Shown here: positions 63,131 through 64,000 of the stretch, piece after piece
Position numbering within the stretch: position 1 is the stretch's first letter
How the letters are laid out: each line of letters begins with the position of its first letter
DNA from: JADKAV01 sp041393775
GTDB taxonomy: Bacteria > Actinomycetota > Actinomycetes > S36-B12 > UBA10799
NCBI GenBank assembly: GCA_041393775.1
Contig: JAWKJM010000006.1
Location: forward strand, 124,001 to 188,000
Length of the DNA stretch: 64,000 bases
Direction of reading: 5' to 3'
Program-made: the position numbers and the translations under genes
Notes under the pieces: model-generated
The model's input: the letters and a program-made list of their open reading frames with translations, nothing else
What the model was told of the DNA's origin: nothing
Databases searched by the model: none

Positions 63131-63220
63131 GTGTCGATCGTAGGACCCCGCCTAGCCGGGATGCGAGCAAGGAGGGGCTTAGTGCGCGCACCCGGAACCC
63201 TGCCGCAGTAGCGTTGTTGT

Positions 63221-63886
63221 GTGCACTACGTGGTGATGGGTTGCGGACGCGTGGGTTCCCGGCTTGCCAGGACCCTGGACGAGATCGGTCACTCGGTGGC
63301 CGTCATCGACCAGAACGCCGCCTCTTTCAGCAGATTGGGCTCAGCCTTCGAAGGACTCACCGTGCGCGGTATCGGCTTCGACAAGGACACGTTGCTGGCG
63401 GCCGGCATCGAACAGGCACAAGCTTTCGCGGCCGTGAGCAGCGGCGACAACTCCAATATCGTGGCCGCCCGGGTGGCCCGCGAGAAGTACGACGTCGAGC
63501 GGGTGGTCGCGCGCATCTACGACCCGCGGCGAGCCGCCATCTACGCCCGCCTCGGCATTCCGACGGTGGCCACCGTGGCGTGGAGCACCGAGCAGATGAT
63601 GCGCCATCTGTTGCCCGACGAACCTGACCAGATGTGGACCGACGACACCGGCGCGGTGGTGATGCACCGGGTGAACCTCGAGCGCAGTTGGTACGGGCGC
63701 AGGGCTGAGGACCTCACGTTCGGGCTGCCCACCCGCGTGGCCATGATCTATCGCGAGGGCGGGGTTGTGGTGCCCACCGCCGACAGCGTGCTGCAGGAGG
63801 GCGACGACCCGGTCCTGCTGACCGCCAAGGAATCGGTGGACAGGGTCACTGCACACTGCGCGGGAAGGGCGGCTGACCCCGAATGA
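63221..63886 (+). CDS. trkA: TrkA-family potassium uptake regulator (first copy)
   Basis: 221 residues from GTG 63221. N-terminal RCK nucleotide-binding domain: HYVVMGCGRVGSRLARTLDE (GxGxxG), VAVIDQNAASFSRLGSAFEG (acidic end of strand 2), GIEQAQAFAAVSSGDNSNIV. The C-terminal RCK_C domain follows (DDTGAVVMHRVNLERSWYGR, LTFGLPTRVAMIYREGGVVV). Gates a Trk/Ktr-type potassium channel in response to NAD(H) or nucleotides. The pair of trkA genes (called ceoB and ceoC in mycobacteria) is here coupled by ATGA. The membrane channel itself is not in the window. Divergent from the permease, with 90 bases between. Confidence 0.92.
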   Translation: MHYVVMGCGRVGSRLARTLDEIGHSVAVIDQNAASFSRLGSAFEGLTVRGIGFDKDTLLAAGIEQAQAFAAVSSGDNSNIVAARVAREKYDVERVVARIYDPRRAAIYARLGIPTVATVAWSTEQMMRHLLPDEPDQMWTDDTGAVVMHRVNLERSWYGRRAEDLTFGLPTRVAMIYREGGVVVPTADSVLQEGDDPVLLTAKESVDRVTAHCAGRAADPE

Positions 63887-64000
63887 GAGTGGCCATCGCC
63901 GGAGCCGGCAAAGTCGGCAAGTCCATCGCCCGGGAACTCGTGGGCATCGGTCACGAGGTCCTGCTCATCGACCGGGATGCCGACCTGGTGGAGAAGTCGC
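63883..64000 (+). CDS. TrkA-family potassium uptake regulator (second copy), C-terminus beyond the right edge
   Basis: The ATG at 63883 overlaps the previous stop (ATGA). The 39 visible codons, MRVAIAGAGKVGKSIARELV then GHEVLLIDRDADLVEKS, are a textbook RCK nucleotide-binding start with GAGKVGKS and the acidic residues after strand 2. It forms a translationally coupled pair with the gene before it. Confidence 0.88.
   Translation, partial: MRVAIAGAGKVGKSIARELVGIGHEVLLIDRDADLVEKS

Noticed and set aside
60473..63211. A 900-codon plus-strand frame over the methyltransferase and permease genes
   Set aside because: Composition is His/Arg/Asp-rich nonsense with no domain. The two minus-strand genes are well supported.

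Overview
The window is high-GC DNA (roughly two thirds G+C by eye) with the codon bias, GTG/TTG starts, FurA-KatG pair, GAF-ANTAR protein, DUF222/HNH protein, DUF3000 protein and haem gene order of an actinobacterium. The block from about 41 kb to the right edge (msrB, hemQ, hemG/Y, hemE, DUF3000, WhiI-like regulator, RNase D, thiolase, fadB, GGDEF-EAL, dxs, acnA, TrmA-like methyltransferase, APC permease, two TrkA-type proteins) is an order I recognise from Streptomyces-like Actinomycetes. The secreted-protein set and repeat families do not match any cultured genus I can name.

Layout. (1) 0-28 kb is a plastic, decaying region. Intact single genes (large secreted beta-propeller proteins, two alpha/beta hydrolases, a GNAT enzyme, two toxin-antitoxin pairs, aldehyde dehydrogenases, an orphan AAA ATPase) stand among truncated or frameshifted genes: an IS3 transposase tail, an FN3 remnant, an SRPBCC gene with a stop at codon 12, sulfurtransferase and enolase N-terminal pieces, and a secreted gene with at least three frame changes. 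Ten copies of an interspersed repeat (family A), all in one orientation, lie in the first 20 kb. (2) 28-36.5 kb is a transition: DUF222/HNH protein, PadR with its membrane partner, SDR, GAF-ANTAR, furA-katG, and a WS/DGAT pseudogene cut by a family B repeat. (3) 36.6-41 kb is a moxR-DUF58-transglutaminase-like operon. (4) 41-64 kb is conserved core genome in which I see no broken gene.

Repeat names used below. Family A: about 115-250 bp, begins ATTCGCCGGAATATC and contains CCGGCGAA near its middle. Family B: about 200 bp units with TA at both ends and a core of inverted GAGGTTAGAGAA half-sites. Family C: about 115 bp with four nested TGTGACGAAG half-sites, found at gene ends in the core part. 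Family D: one long perfect hairpin at 59.7 kb. One family B copy sits inside a family A copy at a TA dinucleotide, which is direct evidence that B moved.

Functionally, the core block links haem synthesis (hemE, hemG/Y, hemQ, the coproporphyrin-dependent route), fatty acid oxidation (thiolase-fadB), isoprenoid precursors (dxs), the TCA cycle (acnA), c-di-GMP signalling, peroxide defence (furA-katG, msrB) and potassium uptake control. The accessory part is dominated by exported proteins built from interchangeable beta modules. No tRNA, rRNA or CRISPR array was seen.
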